64,000 bases of DNA from Muricea muricata (lineage: Eukaryota > Cnidaria > Anthozoa > Malacalcyonacea > Plexauridae). The translations under genes and the position numbers were made by a program. The stretch lies in the NCBI GenBank assembly GCA_963855995.1, contig OY979730.1, positions 10,517,300-10,581,299 of the forward strand, written 5' to 3'. The notes beneath the pieces are model-generated. The model was not told the origin of the DNA and searched no databases. It worked only from the letters and a program-made list of their open reading frames with translations. Numbering within the stretch: position 1 is the stretch's first letter; the number at the start of each line of letters is the position of its first letter. Below are positions 1-12,445 of the stretch, piece after piece.

Positions 1-642
1 AAGTTGCTTGAAAAATATCTCTACAGAAACTGAATATACTGTTGACACATCTGATTGCGGAAGTTCGAGTAATGAGATCAACAAGTTTTTAAAGACTTTG
101 GCATGTTGCCGATTAATTAGGTGACCGTTCAATGTGCAGAGGTCACTTTAATAAACAGATAGCTAGATAGATAGATAGACAGATTGTTTAATGAAAACCT
201 TTTTACAGCTAAAAGACTGAATTGTTAAGGTATTTTACAAAATCAATACTTAATATACCTACCTTGAATGGTATCACGAGCAAGAGTAGTAAAAATTTAA
301 TTACCAAGATAGTTCTTTCTCATTGTTCACAGTACTCATTACAACACAAAAATACACATGCGTGGTTTTTTTGACATTACAGCGTGTTCTACGCTACTGC
401 AGCTTTGTTACGGCCAACTGCACTATATTAAATTATGTATTTAACTACTCAAGTATATATAGTATTGTATTTATGTTAAGTATGTTAAGTGTTATTTATT
501 TTATTTTACTACGCGTTCATATGAACTGAAACTATATTTTAACTATACGTTTTATACATGCGGCAATTAATCGAGGTTAAATTACCGACATAAAACTTTG
601 AAATGAAACAGAATACAATAAATCAGATAAATCAGATAATAC
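1..642. other. Gene-free AT-rich stretch with a GATA-type microsatellite
   Basis: No convincing coding sequence. A short run of GATA/GACA tetranucleotides lies at about 160-185, just after a stretch (123-160) that resembles the end of an interspersed repeat. The small ORF at 323-529 has no recognisable features and is treated as chance. Confidence 0.5.
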
Positions 643-668
643 CTTTCATATCCTTGTTTGTTTAACAT
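643..668 (-). pseudogene. Lone first exon of the tandem TM-microprotein family
   Basis: Read on the minus strand this is an ATG followed by codons for MLNKQGYE and a split Arg codon, then a GT splice donor (gtatt). It matches the first exons at 2525, 11027, 13282, 16623, 22825, 25635, 30423 and 35697. No transmembrane exon follows it before the window edge, so it is a partial gene (the rest may lie beyond the left edge) or an orphan exon. Confidence 0.45.
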
Positions 669-1407
669 TTTGTAATCTTTATACGCGAGCTGTGTTGATT
701 TCACACTCTTAGTTATTCAATATTGTACAACTCGCTGCAGCAGGTGTCTATATGAGTGTTGTTAGAGACAGTCAATTAACTGTCTATTAGCATTATGTAA
801 ATTACATAATTGTATATTACCGATAGAGTGTAAAAAATATAGTTCCGAAGCGAACAAGTGTCTATATCCGGTTTCTGTCATGCCAATGGAGTGAATGCCC
901 TGATGAGGTGTTACATGCCCACGTCTGCCCAGACACGCTTTTTCTGTACTCTAATATAAGCATATAAAATGTTAATCTAATATTTGTCTTATACTTTAGT
1001 TTGTTCGCATATCCATGCACATACGTGAGACGGAGAAAATCCCCGATTCTTACGACAAGTGCAAACCAGATTGTTATCACATAACGCTTATTAAACATAT
1101 ATTCTGCATAATAAGTAATTTATAATAACCAGCAATCACCTGTATATTGCACTCTGACTCCCGGTTTGACCCGAATTTGACCTTTTTGTTAATTGTCATC
1201 GCAATGGGATACCGGTATGGACTCCCATCTCAGTATGCATTTCTCTTCCGTCTAACTCTTCGTAGCAGGCTAAATATGGAATGTAGCCTGTATGCCAGTA
1301 ACTATTAGAATTAATTGAGTTACGTTTGATCTATGCATCAACGAAGTCTTTTAGTACAGCTACATTAGTAACTAAAATTGCAAAGTTTGGTGGTGAAATA
1401 TTAAATA

Positions 1408-1480
1408 TGCAATTATGCATTCATATCCATCTTAATTATGCATCCATATCCATCTTAATTATGCATTCCATATCCATCCA
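1408..1480. repeat. Short minisatellite, three ~25-bp units
   Basis: The phrase ttaattatgcat followed by a catatccatc-type tail is repeated three times. It sits in a gene-free stretch (670-1690) in which I see no coding sequence. Confidence 0.6.
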
Positions 1481-1549
1481 ACCCCTCGTCCCTTATTAAG
1501 TCATTCGCGCTCAGCATTAACATATTAATGATTGTTTCATTACTTAAGC

Positions 1550-1660
1550 GTAGGGTGGTGATATATAATAATATAATAATAATGATAATTTAATTATTTA
1601 TATAGCGCCATTTATAGTGAACCATTGGCACTTTATAATATCTACAATGGACAATTTGCA
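1550..1660. repeat. Dispersed repeat containing a 'tatagcgccat' core
   Basis: An ATA/AAT-rich run is followed by a segment with ttatatagcgccat and 'cactttataatatctacaa'. Related segments occur at about 9560-9600, 21650-21680 and 32340-32400. It looks like a short non-autonomous interspersed element of unknown class. Confidence 0.4.
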
Positions 1661-1688
1661 TAATAGACTAAAGGTCGAACAAGACAGC

Positions 1689-2022
1689 AAGAACGAAATC
1701 TTTTACTGCTAGAAAGAGAATCTTAAAATTAGTAGAATTACAAAGTTTGGTGGCGAAATGTTGTAAAATACGGAAAATATAGTCTTGCGAAGTTTGCAAA
1801 TTTTGTATATATTTGTATTACGCGCGGGAAAAAGTTGCCATTTTTGAGCTGAAATTGCCGCGAAAATAACTTTTTCCGCGCGTATACGTGATACAAATAT
1901 ATTCAAAATTTGCAATTTAGCAAGCCTATTTTTAACGTATTTTACAACATTTCGTCACCAAACTCTGCAATTCTACTAATCTTAGGATCCTCTTTCTAGC
2001 TGTAGTAAAAGATTTTGTTCTT
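1689..2022. mobile_element. Fold-back MITE, family 1
   Basis: The two ends are inverted copies: the left arm begins aagaacgaaatcttttac with ctagaaagag, and the right arm carries ctctttctagctg and ends in gattttgttctt. The inner arms (caaagtttggtggcgaaatg and its inverse) continue the pairing for about 100 bp. Relatives lie near 19090, 27735, 31340, 34330 and inside DNA2 intron 13 (about 55136-55436). It has no coding capacity. Confidence 0.75.
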
Positions 2023-2524
2023 TTTGTCCAGATCGAATGTTAGCCTAATATACAAATTGTCATCAGAATTTCTCTACGTGATGAATATTTCATTACACCT
2101 GTGGTACTTACGTACGTTATTTACTACTACGATTTTACTAGGGAATAAGTTAAATCCCCCGCTATGCAAATGTTTTTATGTTCATTCACTGTGAAATGAA
2201 TAATGGTAATAACTTGAGAATAATTTGCATACGACAAGCGAATCTAAGTTGTCGGTCTGGCTACGCCACTGAGTATATCTTGGTTCAATATAATACTAGG
2301 ATTAAGCTTACATACAGTATTTCATTAAGAACTGACTGTAAATTGAGGTTAAATTACCGAAATAAAACTTTACAATGTAACAAAATACACACTGATACAG
2401 TCAGATAACAGCGGAACCACTGAGACTATTCATAAAATACACAACAACGGTAACTTCAAATAAAGACAACATTCAACGTTAAAGTCGAAACGTTGATAGA
2501 GTCAGATAATGCGGATAATAATAC

Positions 2525-2550
2525 CTCTCATATCCTTGCTCGTTTAACAT
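2525..2550 (-). pseudogene. Lone first exon of the TM-microprotein family
   Basis: On the minus strand an ATG opens MLNEQGYE plus a split Arg codon, followed by a gtatta donor. Its phase would fit the family's transmembrane exon, but no such exon is found downstream (1-2500) in the window. The conserved sequence around it (cataaaatt/taccgaaataaaac on the plus strand) also surrounds the other first exons. Confidence 0.45.
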
Positions 2551-3893
2551 TTTGCAATCTTTATACGCGCGAGCTGTGTTGACTTGGTGTACTTGTACAA
2601 AACTAATTTTGTTGTTGAGAGCGCGGTTAAGCCTAAGAAATTATATTAAACCCGACACTTAACAATGACGATTTCTTATTGGTTAAATCAATCAACACGT
2701 TTATATATGTATGCATGTAAATTGAATGTTCAAACTGATGAGTTTATAGATCGTAGTATAAGCAAAAACAGCCAATAGGAAGCTTTACAAACTTTGACCT
2801 CAAACATGATTTCATTTCCTGACCTTTAAACACATGAAGAGTATACAGTATACAATGTATAGGGAGAACTTTTTGCTCAAGCTAGGAGAAGCTTTTCTCG
2901 ATGTGAACAGAACAAAATTATCTGTCTAGTCAAGTCAAAATCAAGATATGTCTAGTAAAATCAAATTTAAGAACCGTGAAATGTTGGAGCAACATGGTTT
3001 ATGATTTAAGGATCTAAAATGCTGCACTCACGGACACTTTGTATGGCTACAAAAACGTTATCACTGATAGGCAATAGTTTGCGACCATAATCGCTTGATG
3101 TTCGAATTGACGTTCGACGTGTGTTGGCATCTACAGTTAGCCTCGTTTCCATTTGGTCGTCACTGTCGTAGCATAAAGGATTCTCGACGATGGGATATAG
3201 TCTGGATCTACCTTTTCTTTGGCGCGCTGTATTCAAATGAGCCTGATGTCGCAGGCTGTCCGTATATCATATTCATTATAATATCGCATTTGTGAATCCT
3301 GAACGCTGATTGGTTAAGAGCCGTGTTTACATAACTCAATGTAAACAATAAAAATTTCCCGCCACTTTTAAACACGGAAATTTTTCGTATCCTTCGGGCT
3401 TTTGGCATTGCTATATTATAAAACAATTTCTCATTTTCCCAATTCCACTCGTATTGATATAACTGTCTATCAACACGGAAAATGTTTTATATTTGTTAAG
3501 TATAACACACTCACACGTCCAGTTCGAATCCACTTCATTTGCGACAATTTCTCTTTATTTATACAATAATATATAAACTTACATATACTACGACCTCAGT
3601 ATGTCATAATTGTCATTGGTGGTTGGTTATAACAATGAAAGACAATAAACTATAGAAATTGGTTTTCTAAAGAAGGAATATAAACAACGTCCACGATGAC
3701 TTTTGTTTGAAAAGTCTAATCACAAGGCCTGATAATTCAGTTTAGGTTGGTATTTACCCTGCCGTTTTGTATAATCACGTACAATAAAGGTGGCATTCTA
3801 AAAGTCTGCTCTTTCAAGCTGTGAAAGTATTATTTCTATATCTTAAATATTAACAACACTATATGTATCCTCTCAGCACTCGACGTGACCAGT

Positions 3894-4781
3894 TTACAAC
3901 TCTTCAGAAACGTAATCTTTTAGAAGTGGGTGATCATCTCTCTCTGGAAAAAATATAATGAAGAAATATTAAACGAAATTTAAAACCAACCTTTTTGTTG
4001 TCACGACAATAGATTGCAAGGTGGCTCGGTACATTGTACTTCTTTCGCCATAGAATCTTTTAGAGTGCACGCGTAAAGCTTAGTTTAGGTCATAGCTCTA
4101 CTGGTTCTCTTCATAATTGGAAAAGTTTTGCCGTTTGTATGTCAAGATTGTTGTCGTGGTTAAAGTGTGGAGCTTATGTAAATGAACTTATAATTGAAAT
4201 TGAGTTCAAACGTGGAACATGATTTCTATGAAATACTAGATTCATACTAATCTTTCACTGCAGAGAACAACGAAAAATTCGTTGTCTCGAGCGGGATTCG
4301 AACTCGCATCTTCGGGTTTCCAGACCGCCGCTCTACCAATTGAGCTATCTGGTGTTTAAAGACAAGCGTTAAGTCGTCACGAAAATATTTCGTGCGCTTA
4401 AATTGGATAGGACTCGAGACAACGAATATTTCGTTGTTCTCTGCAGTGTCAGATTATTGTGAATCTAGTTTTTCATGTCTAAGGATGGTTCTGAAATGTG
4501 ATTTTTATGTTCGGGCAAACTTTGAAGAAATTCTTTTTGAAATACAGAGAACAGTGCTATAAAGATACGAGTTAAGATTTAATAAAGCGCCTCTATATCA
4601 ATTGCCTACATGTTAATAATCGTGATCAATACTGTCCTTACCATCGTGTTCGACCGGTGCTCTTATTTGAAAATCACCAAATATCTCGTTGATAGCTTCA
4701 CCAAGACATAGTATTGATAACAGTACAAGAATAAGGCCAGGAATAAAGGACAGCAACAACAACGTAGCCAGTTGTGTCAAT
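3894..4781 (-). CDS. TM-microprotein family, exons 2 and 3
   Basis: Exon 2 (4781-4642) follows a TTTTTAG acceptor and encodes a single hydrophobic helix (LTQLATLLLL..LILVLLSILCL), then an acidic tail ending APVEHD at a gtaagg donor. Exon 3 (3943-3894) follows a CCAG acceptor and encodes ERDDHPLLKDYVSEEL and a stop. Lengths (140 and 50 nt) keep the frame. The nearest first exon upstream, at 6936-6952, creates a stop when joined, so this copy would need a first exon further away (11027, 13282 or 16623) or is dead. The family is unknown to me; conservation of frame and splice sites across copies is the evidence that it codes. Confidence 0.55.
4258..4450 (-). repeat. tRNA-derived repeat with inverted-repeat flanks, copy 1
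   Basis: On the minus strand, A-box-like (tagctcaattggtagagc) and B-box-like (gagttcgaatccc) sequences are spaced as in a tRNA gene, with GGA in the anticodon position. The tRNA-like core (about 4286-4353) lies between inverted copies of ctgcagagaacaacgaa / ttcgttgttctctgcag. Further copies are near 28139-28330, 45240-45345 and 45480-45600. The stems are imperfect, so this looks like a tRNA-derived SINE-like unit rather than a working tRNA gene. Confidence 0.65.
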
Positions 4782-5521
4782 CTAAAAATGTACAAATAGC
4801 ACAAAATTTTAAAGAAATTGTACAAAAGTTTAATGACTGCACATCAGCACATGTACTTGATAGAGTCAGTCTAAATAACATAAAAACCAGATTGAACTGA
4901 ATATTGAACTGAACATTGAAATTAAATTACTATTAGTCGTGCTGTCGAAGCAAAGCCAAAGGAAACAAATACCAAATACAAACTAGAAAAACTAATTTAT
5001 ATTCACTTGAAAGTTGAAACGAAATTTTAAAGGGGAACCTCTCGGTAATATATGATGATTATGGCTTTGTTAACTTCACAACAGCCGAATTTATATTAGA
5101 AAATTTCTGTGTAGTTAATAAGAGAACGAAATAGAGTTCCACATTTTGGGCTTTCATGGATTTAGCCAAGAATTGTTTCTTTTTAAAAATCCGTCTCGAT
5201 TTACTCGTCTGATTTTCCGTTTGAGAGCAGAAACTCGTCTAAATTTTCCGTCGTTGTATGTATGTATGTATTGATTGAATGGTAGTTCAATCGATAGGTG
5301 TGTAGATGCCTGTGATAATATGAATAATTTCCTATGCTAATAATCTCAAATCATAATTATTCATTGTTTTGACAGTCGTGAAAATATGGAATGAGTGGTA
5401 CTAGCTACCGTGCTGATTGTCCCTCAGACTAAAACGAACATTACGATGAAATTTGGCATCTATTCGTAATTAAATTGCAATATTTTAATAAAACACAAAA
5501 CTATTGATACTTCGTAAATAC

Positions 5522-6502
5522 CATAGAAATAATAGATATAGAATGCGTACTCCTATCTTTTCTCTGTGAAAAATTTGTCGCCACAAAATGGCGGATTTAT
5601 AAGGGCATTTGACTAGTTCCAGACTCCTGAAAGAGAGAATTTCGCGCGGTCGCAAGGAGTGCGATTTGTTTTTGTCAACCAGAGTTTACAAAAAAGACAA
5701 ATTCGAGACTTTAAATGGAAAAAAGGTTTAGAAAACGTTTGAATAAAGGAAAACAGATTTTATGGGACTTTTTACGTAAAAGATGACACAAAGAAACGGG
5801 AGAGTGCGATAATGCAAATGATAAGAGCAGAAAGTACAAGAAATTGTTTGCGGAGTTTTCAAGGTTGCTGTGACAACACTAAAAAATGATAAAAATTCAC
5901 AGGTATGTCTTATCGTTTGAAAATACACATAATTATGTAATGTTTAACACTATTCTAAAAGCTCAAATGGTACCTTTGTTGTTTTAGTCGGAGTTCCTCA
6001 CTGACCTTAGTTTTGAATGGCAGTTTTTGACAATTTTAAGCAATCGATATTTACAAACAATCACCTTGTTAGTGCACTGTAAAATATTGTAGTTTACATA
6101 ACTTCTGTTATCTTAATGTCTTCTGATTTAGCTTCAAAGGTCAATGAAAAAAGCGACAACTTGGTCACTTTTTAAACGAAATGTTTAGTCATATGCATGC
6201 ATGCAAAGCATTTTCAAAGTAAATCATGTTTACGCAAAACTAAAACCGTCTTTGTATTATAATACACAACTATTATTTACCATCAGTGTGTCACTGTCTT
6301 TATCTCATTGTTTCAAGAGAACTGTAATTAAGCTGTAAATTTGTCAAAAGACAATTTTCTATCAGGAACTGCTTTGTTTTACAGACTCTGACGTTTAACT
6401 CCTGGTCAAATCCAATATGGCGGATTTATAAGGGCAAATTATTTTAAATTTTAGGCACAGGCTAGGTTACTAAGCACGCATTCTATATCTATTATTTCTA
6501 TG
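5522..6502. mobile_element. Non-autonomous hAT-like element with 8-bp target-site duplication
   Basis: The element starts CATAGAAATAATAGATATAG and ends with its inverted copy. It is flanked on both sides by the octamer GTAAATAC (5514-5521 and 6503-6510). Eight-base duplications are characteristic of hAT transposons. A subterminal motif atggcggatttataagggca occurs near both ends (about 5588 and 6418). There is no transposase ORF, so it would depend on another element. The paralogous site near 29880 lacks it, so it inserted after that duplication or was lost there. Confidence 0.8.
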
Positions 6503-6522
6503 GTAAATACTCCTGTTAATTA

Positions 6523-6578
6523 ACATGTAGTTATTGTAATGAGATGACTTAAGTCATCTCATTACAATAACTACATGT
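6523..6578. repeat. 56-bp perfect palindrome
   Basis: Two 28-bp arms (acatgtagttattgtaatga...) are exact inverse complements meeting at 6550/6551 with no spacer. A third copy of most of the arm follows at 6576-6598. The corresponding place in the second copy of this block (about 30090-30120) keeps only a remnant. Confidence 0.85.
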
Positions 6579-6935
6579 AGTTATTGTAATGAGATGACAT
6601 CAGATTGACTCTCCTCTTTCTAACATAGAAACTAAATTAGCATAATCATGTTCGAAATAAATCAAGTCTGCCTTGTGCCTGCAATGTGTTAATTCGATTA
6701 AATCTACATATAAATATGTGTAGTAATAAAAAAAGCATTTTAACTATACGTTTTATAGCTAAATGTGGTCAAATTAAAGCCGCGGCTCAGCGACTACTAC
6801 TCCATCAGTGACATGAAATGGTCACGGTCATCATTATGCATGCTTACTATGTATGCGACTGTAAATCGAGGTTAAATTACCGAAATAAAACTTTACAATG
6901 AAACAAACACACTGATAGAGTCAGATAATACCTAC

Positions 6936-6952
6936 CAATGATCGTTCACCAT
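6936..6952 (-). pseudogene. Decayed first exon of the TM-microprotein family
   Basis: The ATG (MVNDH) and a gtaggt donor are present, but joining to the phase-2 transmembrane exon makes TGA, so this exon cannot start the usual protein. The paralogous exon at 30423-30445 is open. Confidence 0.5.
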
Positions 6953-8029
6953 TTTCTAATCTTTACGCGCTAGCTGTGTTGATCTGGTGTTCTTAGTATA
7001 CACTGATGGCGCTAGTCAATGTCAACTGCCGGTGGCCAACGGCAGACAGAAAGTATACTGTATTGTATGATGTCGTAGATGCAGCTATGACGTCATACAA
7101 TAAACATCAACTTAACATTGACGATTTCTTATTGGTTAAATGTATGCGTTATGTATGCGTTTATGTATACGGTAGACATTGAAAAAAATCAGCCGTTCGT
7201 AGTGTAGGGATAAATAGCCAATAGGAAGCTTTATAAACTTTGACCTCAAACATGATTTCTTTCACCGCAATGATTGCACATGAAGAGTATACAGTATACG
7301 ATGTATAACTTTTTCATGATTTATTAAAAAGTTAGGATCTAAAATGCTGCACTCACGGACAGTTCGTATGGTCACAGAATCGTTATCACTGATAGGCAAT
7401 AGTTTGCGACCATATTCGCTTGATGTTCGAGTTGACGTTCGACGTCTGCAGTTACCTTTGTTAGCAACTGTAGTTAAGTCCAGTTTCCATAACGATGTGA
7501 TACAGTCTAGACTTACATTTTCTTTTGTGGGCTGTATACAAATGAGCCTGCTGTCGTAGGCTGTCCATGTATCATATTCCAACATAACACAGTCGCACGT
7601 CCAGTTCGAATTCGCTTTATTTGCGACAATTTCCCTATAAATATTTATACTATAGCCGAGAAGGCCGTTTACTATGACTTTAATATATAATTTAAATATA
7701 CTACGATCTCGATGGTCATACATACTTGGTCCAAAAGATAAGATAATATTCTAAGGTAGGATAATATTTCCATAAAAATTTTGGACATATAGCTGGTAAA
7801 ATTTTAAATAAGTCTGGAAGAAATAAAATATTGTCATGTTTGATTAGCAATTTTCGAATTATTATTCCGAACAAGTTATGTTTGCAATGTCTTCCCCGTA
7901 CTGTTGCTCGTCTAACACCCAACATTGCTTGTAGGGGGGAGGGGGGAACAATAACATCAAATAATGTCACAAACCTGCTAATTCAATAGATTTATGTGCA
8001 AGTCTCAATATATTTTGTGAAGGATTATA

Positions 8030-8490
8030 GTTTCGTGGGCTCGTTTTCGGAAATTTTACTAAAAATGCGTAAAAAATCACAGCAAAACAGGATATGAATT
8101 CGTATAGCTTGCAGCGCTATACCAGAAAGAAAGATTTTTTATATTTAGTGAGCTCTGTCTTATTTAAACCAAAGGTGTTTCGGAACATTATCTTTCTTTC
8201 TGGCTTTTTTCGCAAACTTACACCGTTTGGCCCATGGTCATCTAGTTAGTTTCATGAAAAACCTCCCAAAACACTCCAAAACATAGTACTTAACAAAAGG
8301 CTGTTCTCAAATCCCCCCCCCCGTAAAATACCATAAACGCGCATGTGCTTATCCGTCGACCAGGGTTGCGACTCGAATTACAATGTGACAATTTGCACCT
8401 TTTATTTTACATCCATTGTATTTCATTTGGGTAAGATCTAGCACGCTGTAAAATTTAGTAAAATTTACGAAAACGAGTCCACGAAACTCG
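8030..8490. mobile_element. MITE with ends ttcgtgggctcgttttcg
   Basis: The left end (ttcgtgggctcgttttcgg, then aaattttact) is inverted at the right end (agtaaaatttacgaaaacga then gtccacgaaa). The copy in the second block (from 20133) has lost the right arm. It is non-coding. Confidence 0.65.
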
Positions 8491-8597
8491 AGTCCATGAG
8501 TCCAGGGGTCCACAAGTCCAGTCCTTGTTTTGTCCTATGCCGGATTTAATTGCCATATCTGGTACGAGCCAGAGGGGAATCCCCTCGTCCAAAGGAG

Positions 8598-9019
8598 CAG
8601 TGTCACATTTCTCGCATATTTTATTTATTTATTTTCTCGCTATTTTACGAATTTCTTGTAGATTCAACTTGATTAAAGCACATAAATTGCATTATTTTTA
8701 CCTTCTGTATGCAAGAGACAACAGATGTGCGGCGAAATCACTACAATACGAACGGTCACATCCCGCCTCGATTTTTGCATTCTCCCTGCTTTAAATACAT
8801 TGTATACCAAATAATTTTTTTGCGTTAATTTTCGCATAATTTCCTTCGACCTTTGTCATTCCGTTGCTTTTTTATCATCCGGAAATATCGAATTTCAGAC
8901 CATGCTTGCCCTCCTTTGAGGACGCCATCTTGGATTCCGAACTTGAAAACGTTGGCCCAACGCTTTCAAGTTTATTATGCGCAGAAACATATGCGTAAAA
9001 TATGACACTGCTCCTTTAA
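8598..9019. mobile_element. MITE with 'aaaggagcagtgtca' ends
   Basis: The inverted ends are aaaggagcagtgtcacattt and atatgacactgctccttt. It is non-coding; the 89-residue ORF across it is chance. It has a copy at about 20688-21112, and the related sequence near 32240 lacks the insertion. Confidence 0.7.
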
Positions 9020-10340
9020 GCGTAGGGCAGTGATATTTAAGGTTAGAGACTGTTGTGAGTGTTTTGTTTATAGTCCGGTCGCTTAGCGGCAAAACTGATT
9101 GGCAAGATCGTTACAAAGCGGACAAAGTCAGTATTTCTTTCCCCGCGACTCCTAATGACAAATTAAATGTTTTTGGGGATGTAATGAAGATATTCGAAAA
9201 ATTTATCATCCCGGGGGGTGAAAGGTTACTTTTTGAAATAACGGTTCCGAATATTTGTTCATGTTTTACTCAATCATTGTATTTAATAATAAGGTGTTGG
9301 GATATTTTTCAAAGACATGGACTTGACAACAGATAAATGGGCACATATAATTTCCTGTTTGATGTTTTCAAATTAAATATCATTGACTGGCAGAGAAAAA
9401 TTGCCAACTGTTAACGTACCACCTCATTGAGGTAACACCCCCCCTGACTTGAAAATTTTAAGCACCCCCTCTCAAATTGATTAGGATGCATAGTTAATCA
9501 ATTCTAGAGGGGGTGCTCAAGTTTGTCCACGCCAGTAACGATCGTTTGGTTAAGCGACTTCACTATTAATGGCACTTTACAATATCTACAGTACAATTAG
9601 AGTTTTTTTACGTAATGAATTAAGATTATGTTGGTCCAGTCTAATTATTAAGCTTAAAATTACAGTATTTAAAATATGCTTAAAAGTGTGAAAAAATCAA
9701 ACTTCTTTGCCGTCGGAATATTACAAACGTATATAAGTTTGTTATTTGATTGCATTTTATCCATTGTACATCAATTGGATATCCATCTTTCGGATCAATA
9801 TTGTTTTACAATGCAATTTCAACCTGTCAATCTTTGCCGGGGTAGATTGGTACATGTATCATTGTAAAATTAACTTGTCTCGCTCAGATTAGACTTGGGC
9901 CAAGTGTCGAGAATGTTGCCTCCCTAACTGTAGTCCTCGACAAGTCACGGTAATAAAGTTTAATAAAGAATTATACAAAATATATCACAATCTCTCTACG
10001 TGTGTTCGTCTCGATAATCGCCGCTCAACTAACTAACGGAATGTCCAATTACTACATCTGGCTATCGTCTATCAATGTCACGTGATGACATACCGTCTCT
10101 AATCCTAGTAACCATGCAAATACTGTTGCTATGTATATATATAGATATATCTTATCTGGTCTGTCAGTTCTCAACACAAGTCATGCTTGAATACGTTTTT
10201 ATAGGTTCTAACCAGACACAATAAACTAGATAGACCCTATAAAACCCATTCAAGCGAGACTTGGGACAAGTCCACGCTCAGACCGGCTGGTTGGGTTAGC
10301 CCAGTGAACACTGGGTTAGCCTCGTCCATGTAATCAGTCC
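9020..10340. repeat. Non-coding part of block Q
   Basis: I see no coding sequence. The stretch contains a C-rich/G-rich inverted repeat at about 9460-9512 (agcaccccct .. agggggtgct) and has a near copy at about 21113-22123. About 140 bp around 9900-10180, including an ATAT run, is missing from the second copy. Confidence 0.6.
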
Positions 10341-11026
10341 CTGAAAGGAAGATTTCAAACCTAATTTTTTGGCGCATGTATTTCCGCAAACTTGAGCATT
10401 TAGCGTGAGTTACGTGATACACAGGACTTAATACTTTGAGAACAAGTGTACTTTCCTATTAAATTAATCATTATATGGAACATTTATTGTAATAAGGAAA
10501 ACGGAAAATTTTAGCGTTTTTCTAGTTGTTTACCACACGCATTTCACAGATTCGGAACCGTCTAAAAAAATTATTTTTCCAATTCAGCCAAGTCCGTGTC
10601 TGAGTCCAAGTCCGGGTCTTAGTACGCCATGTATGATCACAACTATTTTGCTGAAACAAAGGTTTCTTTCATCACTTCACCCGATAAGCAGAATAGCTTT
10701 TGTACCATATTGACAGGAAAAAATTATCTGTCTTATCGAAATGTTTTCGCGCTAAACAGGATAACTTTTCCTCAAATGAATAGGCGCCTAATGAGCACTG
10801 ACCGCATTGCAACATAGCAGCAAGCCTAATACAACATTTTACTGGTGCACTAGGACTGGTCCACTTGATGGAGCATAAACATTAACATTCACTAGGAGAA
10901 CGAAGCAAAGACTAAGATTCATAATGGGCCCTTATGGTTCAACCATGGAGTTAAATAAAAACTTGCCGAAATAAAACGTTAAAGAATGAAACAAATACAT
11001 ACTGATACACAAAAAATTCTTGATAC

Positions 11027-11052
11027 CTTACACATTCTTGTTCGTTTGTCAT
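11027..11052 (-). pseudogene. First exon of the TM-microprotein family (copy in subunit A)
   Basis: The minus-strand ATG encodes MTNEQECV plus a split Arg codon, with a gtatcaag donor. It is open, and it could in principle splice to the exons at 4781-3894, since the closer first exon at 6936 is broken. Without transcripts it is equally likely to be an orphan carried along by duplication. Confidence 0.45.
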
Positions 11053-11899
11053 TTTGTATTCTTGTCCGTAGATTTCGACGTAGTGACTATTTTGAATTTC
11101 TATCTCTTGCTCGGACCGTTGTTTTAATTTAGAGAAGAGGGTTTAGAAGCTTGACAAAGTTTCGCGCTGATTAATTTCAGATGTTGACATGTATAAGTAC
11201 ATATTAATGTTTACGTCACAAGTGTTATATTAGAGTTCTATTAGTATACTAATATTGTAGTCTGCTTTGCATACAGATTGTAGTCAGACTGCTTTGCAGA
11301 CTGTCCACCCCTGAGCGACAGTCTGCGTTCGCAGACTGTATAATTGCGGCTCTGAGTGCGGGTAAGGATGAAACGCGGAGGCGGAAACGGAGCGGATTGA
11401 CGGAGCGGAAGAGGGGATAAAACGCGGAGCGCTTAAAATGACCCGAATAGCGTGTTACTTTAGGCTTTACTGTTGGTTTCTGAAATTTAATTCTAAATAC
11501 TGATAATTCTCCTAAACTCTTCAAAAAAAAACTAGTTATTCTTCATAACTATTAACTAAATCTAAAATATCAATAATGCATGTTTCTTTTATTCATGCTT
11601 TACTATCCCGAATGTACGCGTTGCCCTATATCCTTGGCAACTAAAATAACATTGTTTATAAGTAAAAAAATCACAGTTGCATATACCAAATGCTCGTAGG
11701 AACTGAAAATGAGTGGGAGTTAAATATGGAATGAGCGTAGGAGGTAATCGTGTCATTTGGGGAACGAAGTAATAAGGTTGCTTCATTTTCACGCAATTAA
11801 GATGTACGTGGAAATATCCTTTCGAGACATGAATTCACCGTTAGGTTTTCGGAAACACCTGTTCATGACACGAGCAAATCAAGAGCAAGCTGTTCTCTT

Positions 11900-12445
11900 T
11901 CTATACTTAAAGGTTTCAAAATGGGCCATATTAATATAGATAGATTAGATGTGTTAACTGTGAATGAGAAGACTAGGCTCAAAAAAAGTGTTCTTGATTG
12001 GGAAGTTGAGGTTCCCGGCTATGATCGATATTGTTAGAGCTGCTTTGTATCGAGGTTAAAAAGCCAAAAAGCGAGCCTTTACTAATTGCAACGTGGTATA
12101 GACCACCTAATTCTAGCCTAGATTTATTTCAAAAATTTGAACAATTCCTAAAGCTACTTGACGATGAAGATATGGAAATTATCATTGCTGGTGATCTCAA
12201 CTGTAACTTTCTGGAACTGCCAAAAAGTCAAGTCATATGTAAATTATTTGACACAATAAATACTTATCAATTACAGCAGCACATAAAGAAGCCTACCAGA
12301 GTTACCCCCAACATCTAGTTTATTTGATGTTATATTTACGTATGTTTGGGAAAGCAAAACATTAGAAACAGGAGTAATACTGCTTGGGATCAGTGATCAC
12401 AACCTTGTTTACATATGCCGAAAGATTACTGTAAACCTGTCTTAA
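11900..12445 (+). pseudogene. LINE endonuclease fragment, copy A
   Basis: Peptides typical of the apurinic-like endonuclease domain of non-LTR retrotransposons are readable: EVEVPGYDRY, LLIATWYRPPNSS, EIIIAGDLNCNFLEL and LGISDHNLVY. The reading frame changes near 12035 and again near 12318, and the residues normally between the PGYDRY and CIEV parts are missing. All copies share that gap, so it was already a fragment when the subunit multiplied. No reverse transcriptase follows. Confidence 0.75.

Larger units (their letters stand above)
4360..7120. repeat. Duplicated block P (copy 1; copy 2 at about 28080-30540)
   Basis: This segment, including the tRNA-like unit, a transmembrane exon and the first-exon region near 6940, is closely repeated at 28.08-30.54 kb. 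Differences include the hAT-like element at 5522 only here, and a GGGGCCGGTT-ended MITE (29889) plus about 0.5 kb at 29.2-29.7 kb only in the other copy. Confidence 0.7.

Noticed and set aside
3006-3236. RTSSDYGRKLLPISDN-type frame repeated at 3.1 and 7.4 kb
   Set aside because: Both alternative frames are equally conserved, no consistent splice sites were found, and the stretch is shared by dispersed repeats.
8525-8794. 89-codon ORF repeated at 20615
   Set aside because: It runs across the end of one MITE and into another; the repetition is explained by block duplication.
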